Assembly (NCBI GenBank): GCA_013399015.1
Contig: VWZX01000240.1
Span: forward strand, 749,033 to 813,032
Source of the DNA: Galbula dea
Taxonomy: Eukaryota > Chordata > Aves > Piciformes > Galbulidae
DNA: 64,000 nt
Direction: 5' to 3'
The translations under genes and the position numbers were made by a program. Below, one piece after another: positions 34,133 through 46,792 of this stretch (position 1 is its first letter; each line of letters starts with the position of its first letter). The notes beneath the pieces were generated by a model. It saw only the letters and a list, made by a program, of their open reading frames with translations. It ran no database searches and was not told the DNA's origin.

Positions 34133-35070
34133 CAGAGCTGCATCCTCAGCAATGGGAAGAGTTCAAATCCAAAGAGCAGCCAGTGATGGGGGAAACAGGA
34201 TCTGCACATCTTTATTCTTCAACTCAGGATTTCTGGCACCCAGAAACAAGGGCACATGAATGGTGAAGGTGGCTGGAGAGGGACAGGGACAACAGCAAAC
34301 CACCTGTGCTCTTCAAGGTCTTCTCTAAAGCTGAACCTCAAACTTCCAAGACCTTTTCTTCAAAGCCACCCCAAACCATGGGAGATTGCTGGTGTCTAGG
34401 TACAGCCCTAACAGCCTTAACTACTTCCCAAGCAGTTGGATGGTTCAACAAATGCCCCAAGAGCAAGTGAAGGTTTTTATGAGCTCAGGAACTTCTAGTT
34501 ACCTTCCACAGGATGCAGAAGGATTTGTAGGGGCTCAGCTAGCAGGACATACAGGGGATGCAGGGTCCCAGGTCCCCAAAGCTTTGACTCTGCTACAAAA
34601 GATTTCCTTCCATCTGTAGTGGTCCCATTATACTCACACAGACACAATCCCAGTCTGAGTGCAGAAGCAACTGGAAACCAAACCCATCTAGACCAGGGAC
34701 ATGTCCCCTGGGCAGCCCTAAGCATCCCAGATCCTTCCCAGCCACTTGGGGCCAAAACTGCCAGCAGATCTATGAACTCTCAAAAGCAAGCTGCCCTACA
34801 GCTGATGCAGCAGATGAGGCTACACTTGCCCCCCATCACCAGCTAGCATCTCCCATGAGATGGGCAGGAAGAGTTGGGGGGAAGAGGCTGGGCACAGGCA
34901 ACAGGACAGGCACCAGGCATCCTTACTGGTGAGCTAGGCAGAGCTAGGCTATGGAATTGGGGAGAAAGAAGAAAAAAAGGTGAATAAAAACCTCACTCCT
35001 GACAGTGAAGCTCTCCCATTGCTTCTTACCACCCCTGCTGTTGAATGTTAGATTCCAAACTTCACCTTCT
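34133..35070. other. IL17F-MCM3 intergenic DNA
   Basis: No gene is recognised. It contains a second possible minus-strand AATAAA for MCM3 (tttatt at 34211-34216). Confidence 0.45.
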
Positions 35071-35393
35071 TTTATTGAAAGAACTATTCCCACCAAAGCT
35101 AAAACCAACACATTAAGAACACTGAGAGTTTGCACCTCAGTTCTGACTCCTTGCAGAAACAAGCTTCTTCCCCAAGACACCAGTCTGAAGACAGCAAAAG
35201 GAAGAGAGCTTCCAGAGCTCTTGGGGTTTTTTCGGTGCCAGCAATGCACAGCAAGGGAGGACTGTAAAGTGCTCAGACTTGAGCTCCCTAAAGTTCAGCT
35301 CAGCCAGAGGAAACATTCAGGGGAAAGCTGAAGGCAAACAGAGAGCCTCCAGACTGAGCAGCCAGGAGAACTTGGGCTCTTCCAAGCAGAGTT
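35071..35393 (-). promoter_or_regulatory. MCM3: MCM3 3'UTR and likely poly(A) signal
   Basis: Read on the minus strand, AATAAA lies at 35071-35076, about 320 nt after the stop codon. This gives a short 3'UTR; the site at 34211-34216 is a possible distal alternative. Confidence 0.6.
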
Positions 35394-38300
35394 TCAGATC
35401 AAGAAGACAATGTCATCAGACACCATGACTTGGTTGTCATCTTGCATGTGAGCCAGTGCCACCTTCACTTCAGCCAGGGAGAAGGGCTCAGGGTTGTCAC
35501 TGTTAATGGACTCCATCACATTCTTCAGACCCACAGACTGGGCATGGGCACTTCTGAAGACCTCCAGGAGGGCAGCCTTGAATGCTTTCAACCTGGTTAA
35601 GCAAGGCAAGAAGTAAAACCCCTCAGAGACCACATGCAAGTCCTTCCCCTTCCTTCCCAGCTCAGCAGCATGCAGCAAGAAAGCTGAAACTGGAGGTGGG
35701 AGCAACCACCACAGATGCATCCCCAGCACTGGACAACAGCTTGGACCTGAGACATCTAAACTGAAACTAGAGGTGGGACAGACACCTCCTCCAGCCCCCA
35801 CTCACCTTGGCTCAGGCAACTCTGGTTTCTTTGCTTCACCAACAGTTGAGGCTTCAGGTGTCTTGGGAGTGTGTGCCTGGACTGGAGCAGAAAGAAAAGT
35901 CACCTTCAACCTACCTGATGTCCAAGCACTCAGAGAGCAAAAGCACTTGGCCTTAAGATGGGATTGGTGATGCCAAACTCCCTCCCAACACTTGTTACTT
36001 CTGCAGCAGTTTGGAAGTGGATGGAAAAAATTAATGAGCAATACCAACTCTCCTGGCTCACATGGCCATGGAGGGTTTGAAAACCCCATCATCTTGATTT
36101 GTGGGGCTGGATGGTACCACAGCACACCAGGAACTCCAAGTGACCTCAAGGCACCACAGAATCACAGAAACTTAGGGGCTGGAAGGAAGAGATCTAGTCC
36201 AACCCCCCTGTCAGAGCAGCTTTACCTAGAGCAGGTTGCACATAATGCCATCCAGAAGGGTTTGGAATGTCTCCAGAGAGACTCCACCACCTCCCTGGGC
36301 AGCCTGGGCCAGGGCTCCACCACTCTCAAGAGTAAAGAAGTTCCTCCTTCTGTTTAGATGGAACTTCCTATGTTCCAGTTTGTGCCTGTTCCCTCTTGTC
36401 CTGTCACTGGGCACCACTGAACAAAGCCTGGCCCCATCCTCCTGCCCCCTACCCATTCAGGATTGATAAGCACTGCTCAGATCCCTTCTCGGTCTGCTCT
36501 TCTCCAGGCTACTCAGCCCCAGCTCTCTCAGCCTTTCCCCATAAGTGATGTTCCAGTCCCTTCAGCATTTTTGTAGCCCTTTTCTGGACTCTCTCCAGAA
36601 GCTCCCTGTCCTTCTTGAACAGGGGAGACCAGAACTGGACCCAGGACTCCAGATGAGGCCTCACTAAGCCAGAGTAGAGATGGAGGGAGAACCTCCCTCG
36701 ACCTGCTGGCCACGCTCTTCTTGATGCACTCCAGGATGCCACTGGCCTTCTTGGCCACAAGGGCACACTGCTGCCTCCTGGTCATCCTGCTGCCTAGGTG
36801 CACATACCCACCAGAGCAGAAAGCAGCAAGCACCCTCAGGAGCCAGGTGCCACCAAAAAGCCCAGGGACTCACCCTCTGGCATCTCCTCCTCAGCATCAC
36901 TGAAGTCATAAGGGTCGTAGGAGTCTCCCTCGCCTCCTGTGCGTGGCTTCTTCCTCCTGGGGGAGGGAACAAGAGGGCACCTCTGTGCTCCAGCTAAAGT
37001 GCACATCTCAGCAGCCTCCCACCCCATGTTCCTGGATATGCTTGGCTAGGACCATAGAGGGTACCTGTGGCTCACAGGTAAGCCACCCTCCAGCCACAAA
37101 CCTCTGCACGTGGCACAGTAACCAAGCCAGTCCCAGTCCCAAGGGTTGGGGTGGTCATAGCATCACAGAAGGGTTTGGGTTGGAAGGGACCTTCAAAGAT
37201 CATCTAGTTCCAATAGCCCTATCATGGGCAGGGACTTCTTCCACTAGATCAGGTTGCTCCAAGCCCCATCCAACCTGACCTTGAAGACTTCCAATGACAG
37301 GGCATCCACAGCTTCTCCAGACAACCTCTTCCACTGCCTCACCACCCTTACCATACATTTTTCTTCCTTATGCCCAAACTAAATCTACCCTCCAGGTGAG
37401 GTCTCACTGCAGCAGAGTAGAGGGAGGGAAATCATCTCCTTTTACCTGCTGGCCACACTTCTCTAGATGCAGCCCAGGACACAGTTTGCTTCTGGGCTGG
37501 GAGCACACATTGCCAGCTCATCTCCAGCTTTTCACCCACCAGCACCCCCAAGTCCTTTTCCACAGGGCTGCTCTCCATCCCTTCATCCCTGGCCTGCACT
37601 GATGCCTCAACCCAGGTGCAGGACCTTGCACTTAGCCTTGTTGAACTTCATGAGGTTCACACAGGTACTAAATAGGATTGGTCCCAGCACAGACCCCTGA
37701 GGGGCACCACTCTCTAGTGATCTCCATGTGGACATCGAGTCATTGACTGCAACTCTTTGGCCATGGCTATCCAGCCAGTTCCTTATCCAGGAGAAAATGA
37801 TGTTCCTCTAGTACAGACTGGGGAGAATGACACTCCAGACTGTGGAGTACTTCCCCAAGGCCAGCACTACTTGCTGCAACCTCAGAAGAAGCTGGTGTCT
37901 CCTGCATGATATCTCCCTCTCCTCTGCTCTGGCTTCTACCTCCTCATCCTGCGCTCCTCCTTGGGCTGCGACTCCTCATCCTCCTCCTTCTCAGTCTCTG
38001 AGTCCTCCTCTGCCCGCTTCCTGCGCTTCTTCTCCTTCTCCAGCACCTGGGTGGCAAAGACAGGACGGCTTCAGACCTTTTCCACTCCAGCTGCCTTTAG
38101 GGGACCAATCTCAAGGGACCCAAGATCCCACCATGGTGGCCTCATTCCACGCTATCACCAGGAAAGGACCAGAGATGCTCAGACTGCACCAAACCCAACC
38201 TTTCCAATGACAAGTCTAGGACCTCCCAAGCACCAAGGGACACCTTCATCCTACCTTTTTGAAGTAGGCAAACTGCACCAGCTCCACAGCTGCCTCAGCA

Positions 38301-39568
38301 TCCTGCAGATCAACTGTCTTGTTCATCCTGGCCTTGGCATGGGCCGTGGAGAGACGGATCAGGGTCTCCAGGGTACGCGCTGTGACCGGGGAGGTCTGGT
38401 TGGGAACAGAGAGAGGTGGTTCTGCAAGGCTGACTCCTACCAAGGGTGGGAAACACTCTTAAGGGATCAGGAGAGCCTGTGCCTCAGTTTCCCTCCTCCT
38501 GGCCCAAAAGGGAGCTGCTCTCAGGGCTCACCCTGGCAACGTCGGAGTTCATCTGGCTCTGGCTGCGCAGGCGGGAGTACTCCTCCGCTATGTAGTTTGC
38601 TGACTCCTGGGTCAAGACAGGCTTAATCATCTTGGCTACATGGATGTACTTCCTCATGAACTCCATGCTGACAATCTTCTCCCTGCAGGGAATGCATGTA
38701 CATCCATGTCCTCCAAGGTAGGGATAGGAAAAGGGCATTTGCAGAAGTGGGTTTCCCAATTTTTAGCACATGGAGCACTCAGCTCTAGATGTTCCCCACG
38801 TGGCTGACATGAGAGATCAAGCCTAGAGCAGGGCTCCCTTGGCATCCTGCTCACCTACCTCCCCATGGACCATCTGGAGCATCACTGGCACCAACAATCA
38901 CAGAATCACAGAATGTTAGGAGGTGGAAGGGACCTCAAAAGATCATCTAGTCCAACCCCCCTGCCACAGCAGGATTCCCTACTCCAGGTCACACAGAAAC
39001 ATGTCCAGATGGGTTTTGAATCTCTCCAGAGAAGGAGACTCCCCAGTCTCTCTGGGCAGTCTGTGCCAGTGCTCTGGCACTTGAACTGGGAAAACATTTT
39101 TCCTTGTATTCACATGGAACCTCCTATGCTTCAGCTTACAGCCACTGCCCCTTGTCCTGTCTCTGAGATTCACTGAGAAGAGCCTGACCCCATCCTCCTG
39201 ACACCCACCCTTCACATATTTAAAAGCACAGATGAGGTCACCCCTTAGCCTCCTCTTCTCCAAGCTAAAGAGCCCCAGCTCCCTCAGCCTTTCCTCATCA
39301 GGAAGATGTTCCAGCCCCTTCATCATCTTGGTGGCTCTGTGCTGGACCCTTTCCAGCAGTCCCCTATCCTTTAACTGAGGGTTTAAGGGTTCCAGTGCTG
39401 GAAATCCCCAGATTGCCCCAGGGGATGTGGGAAGAACTCACTTGCGGCGGTTGGGTCCGTGCAGGAGGTCATCATGTTTCTCATACACTTGGAGCTCCTG
39501 TTCCTCCTCCTGCACAAAGTCAGGATCCTCTGTAGCCAGGATCTCCACAGCACTGCCCAGAGGCATGG
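35394..39568 (-). CDS. MCM3: MCM3 exons 11-17: sensor 2, acidic linker and C-terminal domain (residues 516-809)
   Basis: Exons 12-13 hold the helical lid, including the SPVTARTLETLIRLSTAHAK sensor-2 helix. Exon 14 is highly charged (KEKKRRKR, then an acidic EDE run). With the RRRKKPR block across the exon 14/15 junction it fits the nuclear localisation signal of MCM3. Exon 15 encodes the conserved DSYDPYDFSDAEEEMP phospho-linker. Exon 17 encodes the C-terminal winged-helix-like domain, ending DDNQVMVSDDIVFLI, the segment that in other eukaryotes recruits ORC-CDC6. Confidence 0.92.
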
Positions 39569-42500
39569 CTGGAGAGAGGAGAGTCACAGAAAACAGGCTT
39601 TTAGCCTCTGAAGCAACTTCCAAAAGCAGCCCTCAACAGAGCCAGGCATGATGAAACCAAAGAGCTGCCTCCAAGGAGTGACAACTCCTTGCCAAGGAAG
39701 GACAGGCCTGAGCAGGGAGAAGGTTGCAGTTACAAGCAACTCACCATCCCCATCCTGTTCGTTGGGGTTACGGTAGCGGTGCATCCGTAGGACATGGTCT
39801 GAGATCTCCCTGTCCTGCTCAGGGTCCATCTGGTCCAGCACAATGAAGAGCAGATCAAAGCGGGAGAGGATGGAGTCCTGGAGGCCAATGTTCTCCATGG
39901 GTGTCTTGTACTGGTCATACTGCAAGAGGATGACATAAGGGATCCCATGAGATCTTCATGGACTAGTCTTGGCTGCCAGGGAGACTGGGAGGACCTGCTC
40001 AGGCCAGGCCTTAAAAGGATGTTGGACATCATGCTAAACCCAGCCTGCTGCAGCAGTAAGGCCTCTTTTCCCCATCCTGGAAGGTGGATGTAGCTCTCAT
40101 CTGCAAAGAAAACACCTATTTTTTGTGACTCTTGACCAGCCACCAAGGCTGAGGCTCATCCCAAGGATGAGGGTCTACAGGGCTGCCCCGAGACACTTAA
40201 GCAGCACTAAGCCAGGGTCCCAAGTTCCACAAACCCCACGAGCAGCAGCAGGAACCAAACCACCCCACATCACCAGTTTTTGGAGATCCTTTTTGGGGGG
40301 GGGTTTAGCAACCTCCACCACCAAGGTGTCTCTCAGCATCTCTCTCTATGGAAAGGAGCAGGAAAGAGCAGGACTCACCCGGCCATAGACAGGGTTGGCC
40401 GCTGCCAGGACGCTGCAGCGGGAGTTGAGGCGGGCGTGGATGCCAGCCTTGGCGATGGTGACCCTGCCCTGCTCCATCACCTCGTGGATGGCAGTGCGGT
40501 CAATGTCTGACATCTTGTCAAATTCATCAATGCACACCACCCCCCTGTCAGCCAGCACCATGGCTCCTGCCTCCAGCCGTCGTTCACCTGCCAGGGAGCG
40601 GGGGGAAAAAGGTCAAGCACAGCTCAGCTGCCTCATCCATCTCCTGCCCTGCCATCCCCCTCCACCACAGTGTCACCCCTGGGACCAGGCTAAGCCTCCA
40701 AGAGTAGCAGCAACCTTCAGAGATGCTCATCTTTTCTTGGTCAAGCCCTGGCCCAGGCTGTCCAGGGAGTCACCATCCCTGGAGAGACTGAAAAGCCATG
40801 GAGATGTGGTGCTGAGGGACATGGTTTAGTGGTGACCTGGTAGTGTCAGGTTTATGGCTACACTCAGATGACCTTAAAGGTCTTTTCCAATTGTATGATT
40901 CTATCTCCTACCCAACTTGACAGCAGGAAGAGGACACCTAGGATGAGCAGCAAGCCCATGAGGAAGAAAGACAAGATGCAGGCTGCTGCTAGCCCTCACT
41001 CACACGAGGGACACCATATAGAAGAGTAGAGAAGATCACCACCTGACAGAAGGTGGAGAAAATACCCCTAAACATCACTATCATTGCCACAAAGCTTCTG
41101 GATAGGTCTAGTCCTTCAAGCATCACTGCAGCACAAAGAGCAGCCCTGGATTTTAGAGATAAGGAAGAAATGTTTCACAACGAGGGTGGTGAGACACTAG
41201 CACACGTCACCCAGAGATGGTAGATACCTCATCCCTGGAAGCATCCCAGGTCAGGTTGTTTGGGGCTCTGAGCAACCTGATCTAGTTGCAGATGTCCCTG
41301 CTGACTGCAGGGGCTTGGACTAAATGACCTGGAAAGGTTCCTTCCAACCCAACCTATTCTATGATTCTGTGATCTTGCAAAGTCCCTCTCAGGTGTTACC
41401 AAGCATCCCTTTTGACAGCTCCCACCAGGAACCAGCCCAGTCCTCACCTGTTTCTTGGTCTGTGGTGACAGCAGCAGTCAGACCAACACCAGAGGAGCCT
41501 CTGCCAGTGGTGGGGATGGCACGGGGTGCAGTGTAGAGCACGTAGCGCAGCAGCTGAGATTTGGCAACAGAAGGGTCTCCTGAAATGGAGAAGACCACTT
41601 GAATAACCACACATCACCTGGATGCTGTCTTCTCTTGGAGGTTCCACAGTGCAGGGGTGGTTGGGGGAAGAAGGGAACAGAAGGGAGTTTGCTCAGCCTT
41701 CAGAAAATCAGGTGGTCTTCTCACCTTCCTCAGTGACCCAGGGGGAGGAAGTAGAGAAGACAGAGCTGAAGTCTCAAGAGGGGCATGGTGATGGGGTCAG
41801 AGGCAATGGGGACAATTTGGACCACAGGAAACCCCAATTGGATAGAGAAGAACAAGCAATCTCTGGGAAGGTGGTCAAGGACTGGGATAGTGGCCAACAG
41901 GGGTCATGGGATCCCATCCCTGGAGATGTTCAAAAGCAACTGGACAAGTCCCAGTTTGATTTACCAGTGACACTGGCTCTACCCTGCACACATGCATGGA
42001 TCAGAGGCCTCCAGGAGGCCCTATCTAACCTCAGTTACTCTAGGAAACAGTCCAGAAAAATACTCCTTCATCTCACACCTTCCCCCCAACACCACCAACT
42101 GAGGGTGCCTCTCCCCAGCCTTCTCAGACCTATCAGCAAGATGTTGATGTCTCCTCTGATGCGGCTCCCGTTCTCCAGGACCTTCTCCACCCCTCCAAGC
42201 AGCATGCAGAGAATGGCCTTCTTGATGTACTCATGCCCATGGATGCTGGGAGCCAGGGATCTTGCCAGCTGGTTAAAGATGTCCTAAGGCAGAAGAGGTA
42301 GAGCAGAGCCAGTCAGATGGACTGCAGCAAATAGCAACGAGGAGCAATACTCCACAAGTTCATGTTGGCACAAAAAAGGGATTTTATTCCTAGCACAGAA
42401 CCACATGGAGGAAATCTCTTTAGAAAGGAGAAGACCATTTGGCAGTGGGCCTCTGAAGTTCCAGCCCATCTCATCATGGTCACCCAAGCAAGCACTGGAA

Positions 42501-45500
42501 GTAGCAACCTCAGTGAGATTCTTCTCTCTATGCTACAAAGCAAAAGTCTGAGCATAAGACCAGACTGGGCCAGACCTTCATATCTCATTCTAGTTTGGGG
42601 TTTGAAGAGGAAAGATGGAGATGTTTCTCCTACAGAAGAACTTCTCTGGCAACCAGCTGGCAGGGTGAGGACCCACACCACACAGACAGTTCTCTGTCTC
42701 AACAGCTACGCACAGCAGAGCTCCTGGCAGGCAGGAAAGCTACTCTGAAGTACAGAAGCAGCCAGAAAAACCCCAGGACTTGATCAAAGCCTAAGCAGAA
42801 AGTTCACCTTCTCTGTGGAAAACCCAACAACATCACTAAGAGGGCTGAAGGGTTACTCCCAACCCAACAAGACATCTCCTTAGCCACAGGCCAGGCCTTA
42901 GAGCTGCTCTAGCTGGAAGCCTGTGTTCTGATCCAATACCTTGGAGCGACTCTTGCTGAATCTCTTGATCTTGGCCACATCAGCAGCAGAGTAGAGAGGT
43001 CTGATGTCTTTGCTCATCTGCTTCACATTGCAAGCAATCAGGATAGTCCTGGAGAAGGCACCAGGGGACATTTAGGGTAGATAAGAGGGGAAAAAAAGTT
43101 CTTCACCAAAAGGGTTGTCAAGCATTGGAACAAGCTGCCCAGAGAAGTGGTGGAGTCACCATCCCTGGAGGGATTTCAAAGGCATGGAGATGTCAGGCTT
43201 AGGGACATGGTTTAGGGGTGAACTTGGCTGTGCTGAGGTAACAGATGGACTTGATGATCTTAAAAGGTTCCAAACTAAATGATCCTAGGATACTAAGGGA
43301 TACAGCCATGATGAGGTCTGCAGAGTCCACAGATCCTACAAGACACAGTAACACTGTCATCCTTAGCTTTTCCAGTCCTGGAAAGGGCTAGAAAGCTCCA
43401 AGAGCTGTAGCCTCCACTATCTGACTGCACTGGGCCATCAATGAATCTTTAAGAGCATTGTTGCATGCAACCTGGTACTCACAGCTACACACTGATGCTA
43501 AGGAGCAAGGTACAAACTCCTTCCAAGTGATTTAAGCCAATGTTTGACCTAGCTCTGTAAAGGCCACCTGTGTACCCTGGATCTCATCCTCTGGACTAAA
43601 CAGAGAGTGGGAAGGGCTGAAGTCAAGCCAAAAGAAGGCTCACCTGAAAGTCCCTGAGGTGTAACCCCCTTTCTTTCCTGGCAGGCAGCGGTATGTCCCC
43701 ACCACCTGGATGCGGTCCCCAGGCTTCACCTTGTCCACCAGGTCATCATCCAGGATGACATCCACTGAGCGTGGCAGCTGCCCTGCTGGTGCCTTCTCTG
43801 GCATTTCCTGGATGGTGATGGTCTGATGGTCCTTGTAGACTGAAAGGCCAAACTCTGTCTCCAAGGGGTTATTCTCTTCATCCTAGAAAGCCCAGTAAAA
43901 AGACTAGCACCAGGAGAAGTGATGGGTCAGCTGGGCAGGGGGAAGACTGGCTGCATCACCCAGTATGCACCAGGCAGCTGGAAAGGGTTGCTTTATCAGG
44001 ACTGATGGAGGCTGGTGTTCACCAGCTCCACAGCCTCCTCAGTTTGAAGCTGTCAACACCCATCACTGATGCTACAGCAGGTCTCTCCAAGTCCTGTCCC
44101 TGCTGCTGGCAGTGGTTACACATCACACATGCTGTGGGGCAAAGCTCAGGTCAACCTTCTGCCGTTCCCAAATATGGGGCAAACTCTCTACCCAAGGGTG
44201 CCTACACCCTCCAGAACACTGAAGGCATGTCCATGATGACTTAGGTCCCAGGAGCAATCAGACTGGCTGACAACCCCCAAAGAAACCATACTCCAGCAGA
44301 AGTAAGATCATAACCAACACCTGAACTAGTGAGTCTGGTGGCCTTGTGTCCAACAGAGACTTTCCTTCACACATTCCTAGTAGCCCTCTGGGACTTTCAC
44401 ACATGTGATGTGTTTTCTTTCTCCTGCATGGGCTATGTTGGCAGAGGGAGAAGGGATGCACAGGGATTTGAGCCCTGGGCTCAGAGCTGGCACATTCTCC
44501 CCAGAGGAACCTGCTGATACTTCTCAGAAGGTTACTTCACCTCACCTTTGTTGGGTAGACAGAGCTGGATGGGAAAGCATCCAGGGAGGTCATGTCCGTG
44601 TACCGGCGCTCAATAGTCTTCTTGGTAGCTGGGCAGTAATGGACACTCCTGACAACCTTTGGACGAACCAGAGAGCCTGAGGTTGGAAGAAAGAGGAGTT
44701 AGGAGCAGGAATGCCCCATCCCTCTGTCAGCAGACAACCATCAACAGGATCTCCAGCACTAAATTGCACTTAGGATACAACATGCTGTCAACCACGGCCA
44801 GGAATTGCTGGGCTCAGAGACCACGTCAATACTCAAGACCTTCTTCCAAGCCCACTGACCCCTTGGCCCAGGTTGTCAGGGTGTACCAAGGCTCCTGGTG
44901 GACTCCTGCCCCTCCACAGCAAACACCTGGAGCCCACCACCTCTAAAGCCCCTGTGTCTTCCTCTAGGCTCACATTTTGTCACGATGCCCTCCACGCAGA
45001 CAATGCAGCTGAGGAAACAGGATGTCAGCGTCCGTGGTGACACGTGCTTGGAGCCAAAGCTGCCCTCCAGCCCAATGTAGAACTCCTCATACTGCTTGGC
45101 ATAGGTGGCATCAACAGAGGAGACAAAATCCTTCAGGGCACGCTGGAAGGCTACCAGCTCCTCAAAGGCACTGTTCAAGAGCCTGCAACACAGCAAAGTG
45201 ATGATGTGGAACAATCAGCCCCTTCTGCCTTCCTCCTCTCATACCTCTATATGCTCCTTAAGTTTACTAGGAGCAAGAGGTGAAAAAAAAAAGCCTGGCA
45301 CAGCTCTGAGTCAGGTCCATGGCAACCAATAGTCAGAAGCTGAGCAAATCCAATCATATCTGAAAAAATTCCCACATGTCCCCCAGCAGATTAGCAAGCC
45401 TTGTCCAAAATATCCTCAAGCATCCTTAGAAAGAGATGATTTAAACCATACAATCAAAAGGGTTTTGCCCAGTTAAGGGTTTGCAAGCTTGGAAGGGATG

Positions 45501-46792
45501 GGTGTCAGGAGAGAAAAGACCAGGTCCACCTTTTATACAGGACCTGGTGCACAGGACAAGGTTTGACCTTTCCTTGCCACATAGGATCTGCAAAAGCAGG
45601 ATTGGACCTCAGAGAGGTAGGGCCCAGAGGCAAAGGAGAACCCTGGTGCCCCACACCAACCGGTTGGCTCTCTTCTCGTTCTTCCTCCGCAGGTCGTTGA
45701 TGCTGATGAGGAGGCGACACTGGTTGTCACTGATCATGTCCCTGACTTTGCTGTGATAAATCCCTTGATCTTCCTGCAAGACAAGGGGAGGGGAACACTC
45801 AAAATCAATGGCATGGACAAAGGGATCAAATGCACCCTCAGCAAGTCTGCAGGTGACGCCACGCTGAGTGGTGCAGTTGACACTCTTGAAGGATGGGATC
45901 CATCCAAAGGGACCTGGAACAAGCTGGAGAAATGGGTCTGTCTGAACATCATGAGGTTCAACAAAGACAAGTGCAAGGTCCTGCACTTGGGGCAGGGAAA
46001 CCCTTGGGCTAGGAGATGAAGGGATTGAGAACAGCTGTGTGGAAAAGGACCTGGTGGGTGAAAAGCTGGATGTGAGCTGGCAATGTGTGCTCACAGCCCA
46101 GAAGCCAACTGTGTCCTGGGCTGCAACCAAAGCAGTGCGGCGAGGAGGTCAAGGGAGGGGATTCTGCTCCTCTGCTCTGCTCTGGGGAGACCTCACCTGC
46201 AGTGCTGGGGCCACCTCTGGAGTCCTCAACACAGGAGAGACATAGACCTGTTGCAGCAGGTCCAGAGAAAGCAGATGAAATAAAGAAGATCTGAGGGCTG
46301 TTAGTCCTCTGCTGTGAGGACAGGCTGAGAGAGTTGCGGTTGTTCAGCCTGGAGAAGGCTCCAGGGAGACCTTACTGCAGCCCTTCAGCATTTAAAGGGG
46401 CCTAAATGAAAGATGGGACAGAGTTTTTGTTAGGGCCTATTGTGACAGGACAAGGGCTGATGGCTTCAAACTAAAAAAGTAGAGATTTAGACTAGATAGA
46501 AGAGCTTTTTTACAGCGAGGGTGGTGAGACACTGGCCCAGGTTGTCCAGAGAGGTGGCAGATGTCCCATCCCTGAAACCATTCCAGGCCAGTGCCCACCA
46601 ACCAAGCAGAGGGGGTCGGGGGAGGCATATGGACCAGGGATTCCCCAACCCCCAAGATCTCGACCGGAGGAGGATTCATCACCCAATTCCCCCATGACAG
46701 GCCCACTCTGGCCTTACCTCATCGTCCAGGAAATCCAGGTAGTCTCGCTGCGCTTCCCGGAGCTCCGCATCTTCCAGCGCACCCGCCGCCAT
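35394..46792 (-). CDS. MCM3: DNA replication licensing factor MCM3 (17 coding exons, 809 aa)
   Basis: Exons in transcript order: 46718-46792, 45661-45773, 44974-45182, 44546-44676, 43644-43882, 42940-43048, 42130-42283, 41448-41579, 40379-40587, 39745-39919, 39442-39568, 38532-38682, 38255-38395, 37940-38046, 36874-36956, 35806-35881, 35394-35592. The total is 2430 nt. All junctions are GT-AG and keep one open frame. The protein is 809 aa against 808 in human and follows human MCM3 along its whole length. MCM3 is a subunit of the MCM2-7 ring, loaded onto origins in G1 and activated as the CMG helicase in S phase. The start ATG (46792) gives an MAAGALEDAELREAQRDYLD N-terminus like that of human. 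An upstream in-frame extension is not needed. Many introns hold CR1 copies, none of which touches an exon. Confidence 0.97.
36155..36815 (-). mobile_element. CR1 LINE fragment in MCM3 intron 15 (sense to the gene)
   Basis: Inverted on +. It runs from the tail (cacagaatcacagaaactt) through the ORF2 end to the ggcctcactaagccagagtag and upstream RT-thumb blocks. The minus frame keeps decayed KKASGILECIKKSVASRSREV-like CR1 peptide. Confidence 0.92.
37150..37805 (-). mobile_element. CR1 LINE fragment in MCM3 intron 14
   Basis: Inverted. It has the tail, then ggtgaggtctcactgcagc, and an extra inverted segment with caggtgcaggaccttgcact. That segment is also seen in the copies at 45800 and 57965 (forward). 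Confidence 0.9.
38895..39375 (-). mobile_element. CR1 LINE fragment in MCM3 intron 11
   Basis: Inverted tail plus ORF2 end. The minus frame reads ERLRELGLFSLEKRRLRGDL almost intact, so this is one of the younger copies in the window. Confidence 0.93.
39745..42283 (-). CDS. MCM3: MCM3 exons 7-10: AAA+ ATPase core (residues 293-515)
   Basis: Exon 7/8: Walker A GDPSVAKS at 344-351, with catalytic K350 and the glycine codon split by the intron. Exon 9: Walker B VVCIDEFDKM at 404-413 with D408/E409, followed by the MCM presensor segment and the ANPVYGR sensor-1 region. Exon 10: arginine finger SRFD at 476-479 (R477). All catalytic residues are intact, so the product should be ATPase-competent together with its neighbours in the ring. 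Confidence 0.94.
40735..40905 (+). mobile_element. CR1 LINE 3' tail in MCM3 intron 8 (antisense)
   Basis: Forward tail ending ttgtatgattctatctcc. Confidence 0.85.
41145..41375 (+). mobile_element. CR1 LINE 3' tail in MCM3 intron 8 (antisense)
   Basis: Forward tail ending ctattctatgattctgtgatc. It is a second independent insertion in the same intron. Confidence 0.9.
41775..41960 (+). mobile_element. CR1-like fragment in MCM3 intron 7
   Basis: Weakly preserved forward piece (catgggatcccatccctgg, then gttcaaaagcaactggac). Confidence 0.55.
42940..46792 (-). CDS. MCM3: MCM3 exons 1-6: N-terminal domain (residues 1-292)
   Basis: These six exons encode the MCM N-terminal region: helical A-subdomain (about 10-100), atypical zinc-binding region (about 120-165, with C133, C148 and neighbours) and OB-fold (about 180-290). 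The block containing KAPAGQLPRSVDVILDDDLVD lies in exon 5, just before the GTYRCLPGKKGGYTSGTF loop. In the hexamer this domain forms the N-tier ring that grips DNA and contacts MCM5 and MCM7. Introns 1 (45774-46717) and 5 (43049-43643) carry CR1 insertions. Confidence 0.92.
43085..43295 (+). mobile_element. CR1 LINE 3' tail in MCM3 intron 5 (antisense)
   Basis: Forward tail with gttgtcaagcattggaacaa and atggacttgatgatcttaaa. Confidence 0.87.
45800..46600 (+). mobile_element. CR1 LINE, 0.8 kb, in MCM3 intron 1 (antisense)
   Basis: Forward copy with one of the longest coding remnants here. The frame near 45870-46018 gives decayed CR1 RT C-terminal peptide (KLEKWVCLNIMRFNKDKCKV, then LHLGQGNP), followed by the LEKxxLQGDL end block and a damaged 3' tail near 46600. 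Confidence 0.93.

Noticed and set aside
37961..38626. A 221-residue plus-strand frame
   Set aside because: It is antisense to MCM3 exons 12-14 and their introns; the minus strand carries the real conserved protein.
41622..42287. A 221-residue plus-strand frame
   Set aside because: It crosses MCM3 intron 7 and is antisense to exon 7; no similarity to a family.
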